In this document: positions 4,063-5,380 of the stretch, piece by piece | How the letters are laid out: every line of letters starts with the position of its first letter | Position numbering within the stretch: the first letter of the stretch is position 1 | Assembly: GCA_937975585.1 (NCBI GenBank) | Contig: CALJUC010000201.1 | Coordinates: 1 to 5,380, forward strand | DNA length: 5,380 nt | Direction of reading: 5' to 3' | From: an uncultured Moraxella sp. | GTDB taxonomy: Bacteria > Pseudomonadota > Gammaproteobacteria > Pseudomonadales > Moraxellaceae | Position numbers and translations under genes: made by a program | The notes under the pieces: generated by a model | Told to the model about the DNA's origin: nothing | What the model saw: the letters and a program-made list of their open reading frames with translations, nothing else | Database searches by the model: none

Positions 4063-5380
4063 ATGCCATTATCTTATAAAGCACCTTTACGCGATATTCG
4101 TTTCTTATTGAACGAAGTCTTTGATTACACTGCCCATTACCAAACCTTAGCATCTGGCAGCAATGCTGACCCAGAAACTGTTGACATGATGCTTGATAGC
4201 ATTGCCGATTATTGCTCGGATGTGTTGCTACCGCTATACCAAACAGGTGACGAAGAAGGCTGTCATTTTGACAACGGTACCGTCACGACCCCAAAAGGCT
4301 TTAAAGAAGCTTACGACATGTTTGTGGAAGCCGGTTACGCCACTGTGCCTTTCCCTGAACAATACGGCGGACTGAATATGCCGATGTCATTTAACTTTAT
4401 CAAAGGTGAGATGATGGGGACCGCTAACTGGGCATTTACCATGTACCCTGGCTTAACGGTCGGTGGCATTAACACCTTACTGCATTATGGTACCGAAGAA
4501 CAAAAAAACACCTATGTACCAAAGCAAGTCGAAGGTACATGGTCAGGTACCATGTGTCTAACCGAGCCACAATGCGGTACTGACTTGGGACAAGTGAAGA
4601 CCAAAGCCGTTCCCCAAGAGGATGGTAGTTATAAGATCAGCGGTACCAAAATCTTTATCTCGGCCGGTGAACATGACTTAACCGAAAACATTATCCATAT
4701 CGTATTAGCGCGCCTACCGGATGCCCCAGAAGGCACCAAGGGTATTTCGCTATTTATCGTGCCAAAATTCTTGGTGAATGCAGACGGTAGCATCGGTGAA
4801 CGCAACCCAGTCAACTGCGGCTCGATTGAGCACAAGATGGGCATTAAAGCCTCTGCGACTTGCGTCCTTAACTTTGATGGGGCGACTGGTTACCTATTGG
4901 GTGAACCACATAAAGGGCTAAAAGCCATGTTCACCTTTATGAATACTGCACGTTTGGGTACGGCAATTCAAGGCTTGGCGCACATGGAGTTGGCATTCCA
5001 AAACTCGGTGCCGTATGCCAAAGAGCGTCGTTCTATGCGCACGCTCGCGGGTAAAAAAGAGCCCGAGCAAGTGGCGGATGCCATCATCCATCATGCCGAT
5101 GTCGCGCGTATGCTAATGACACAAAAGGCCTTCTCTGAGGGCGCGCGCTCAATGATTTATCATGCGGCACGTTATGCCGATAAGATGACTGAGGGCATCG
5201 CCACCGGTAATGATGAAGAATTCCAAAAATGGGATGACAAGCTCGGATTTTATACCCCAGTGCTTAAGGGTTTCTTGACCGAATTAGGACTTGAATGTGC
5301 CAAACATGGTATGCAAGTGTATGGTGGTCACGGCTATATCAAAGAATGGGGCATGGAACAAATCGCTCGTGATGCGCGTA
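4063..5380 (+). CDS. Large (about 600-aa class) acyl-CoA dehydrogenase, C-terminus outside the window
   Basis: This is an FAD enzyme that introduces the 2,3 double bond of acyl-CoA, passing electrons to electron-transfer flavoprotein, as in beta-oxidation. Residues 1-439 are present. MPLSYKAPLRDIRFLL matches the N-terminal extension typical of the large class. An alpha-helical domain runs to about 160, with FPEQYGGLNMP near 96-106. The beta domain begins at CLTEPQCGTDLG (165-176) and includes GTKIFISAGEHD near 195 and HKMGIKASATC at 257-267. The C-terminal helical domain includes YGGHGYIKEWGMEQIARDAR (420-439), in which Glu428 aligns with the catalytic base (MCAD Glu376). The usual extra C-terminal domain lies beyond the edge. 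The ATG at 4063 has a strong AAAAGGA site (4049-4055) seven bases upstream. Chain-length preference is unknown; relatives include DmdC-type methylmercaptopropionyl-CoA dehydrogenases. It is not the 814-residue E. coli FadE type. Confidence 0.93.
   Translation, partial: MPLSYKAPLRDIRFLLNEVFDYTAHYQTLASGSNADPETVDMMLDSIADYCSDVLLPLYQTGDEEGCHFDNGTVTTPKGFKEAYDMFVEAGYATVPFPEQYGGLNMPMSFNFIKGEMMGTANWAFTMYPGLTVGGINTLLHYGTEEQKNTYVPKQVEGTWSGTMCLTEPQCGTDLGQVKTKAVPQEDGSYKISGTKIFISAGEHDLTENIIHIVLARLPDAPEGTKGISLFIVPKFLVNADGSIGERNPVNCGSIEHKMGIKASATCVLNFDGATGYLLGEPHKGLKAMFTFMNTARLGTAIQGLAHMELAFQNSVPYAKERRSMRTLAGKKEPEQVADAIIHHADVARMLMTQKAFSEGARSMIYHAARYADKMTEGIATGNDEEFQKWDDKLGFYTPVLKGFLTELGLECAKHGMQVYGGHGYIKEWGMEQIARDAR

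Noticed and set aside
4193..4375. Plus-strand open frame of 60 codons
   Set aside because: It is out of frame within the acyl-CoA dehydrogenase gene.
4275..4650. Four GGTACC (KpnI-type) hexamers in about 370 bp
   Set aside because: At least three fall in frame as GGT ACC (Gly-Thr) codon pairs; this is explained by protein sequence and codon choice rather than a DNA signal.
4629..4844. Minus-strand open frame of 71 codons
   Set aside because: It is antisense to the beta domain of the acyl-CoA dehydrogenase.

Overview
The window looks like ordinary chromosomal DNA from a gammaproteobacterium. Moraxellaceae (Psychrobacter- or Moraxella-like) is my best guess. I base this on recalled resemblance of the protein sequences, especially the large acyl-CoA dehydrogenase and the small conserved protein beside purK, and on a base composition that looks mid-40s % GC by eye. 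No database was searched. I see no tRNA, rRNA, CRISPR array, transposase, integrase or phage gene.

Layout. Four genes lie on the minus strand, then one divergent gene on the plus strand. (1) Positions 1-305 (-) hold the first 101 codons of purK, cut by the window edge. (2) Positions 493-786 (-) encode a 97-residue acidic protein of unknown function, followed by a clear intrinsic terminator at 434-451. (3) Positions 958-1608 (-) encode a MarC/UPF0056 membrane protein with a structured leader. (4) Positions 1775-3727 (-) encode a full-length ABC exporter half-transporter. Its Walker B aspartate reads as glutamate, and the stretch before its signature motif is short. (5) Positions 4063-5380 (+) hold the first 439 codons of a FadE-type large acyl-CoA dehydrogenase, running off the right edge with its catalytic glutamate still inside.

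The genes do not form an obvious pathway. They cover purine synthesis, a protein of unknown role, an orphan membrane protein, an exporter and fatty acyl-CoA oxidation. Each minus-strand gene is separated from the next by about 165-190 bp with its own plausible promoter, so they look like single-gene transcription units rather than an operon. The 335-bp divergent gap at 3728-4062 is the most regulatory-looking region. It has a very AT-rich core, an inverted repeat near the ABC promoter, and a terminator-like hairpin in the dehydrogenase leader with no upstream plus-strand gene to terminate.

I did not find a new multi-gene system. The observations worth a second look are small: possible RNA structures in the marC and dehydrogenase leaders, dyads inside or over predicted promoters, and the altered ATPase motifs of the exporter. 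All promoter and hairpin calls were made by eye.
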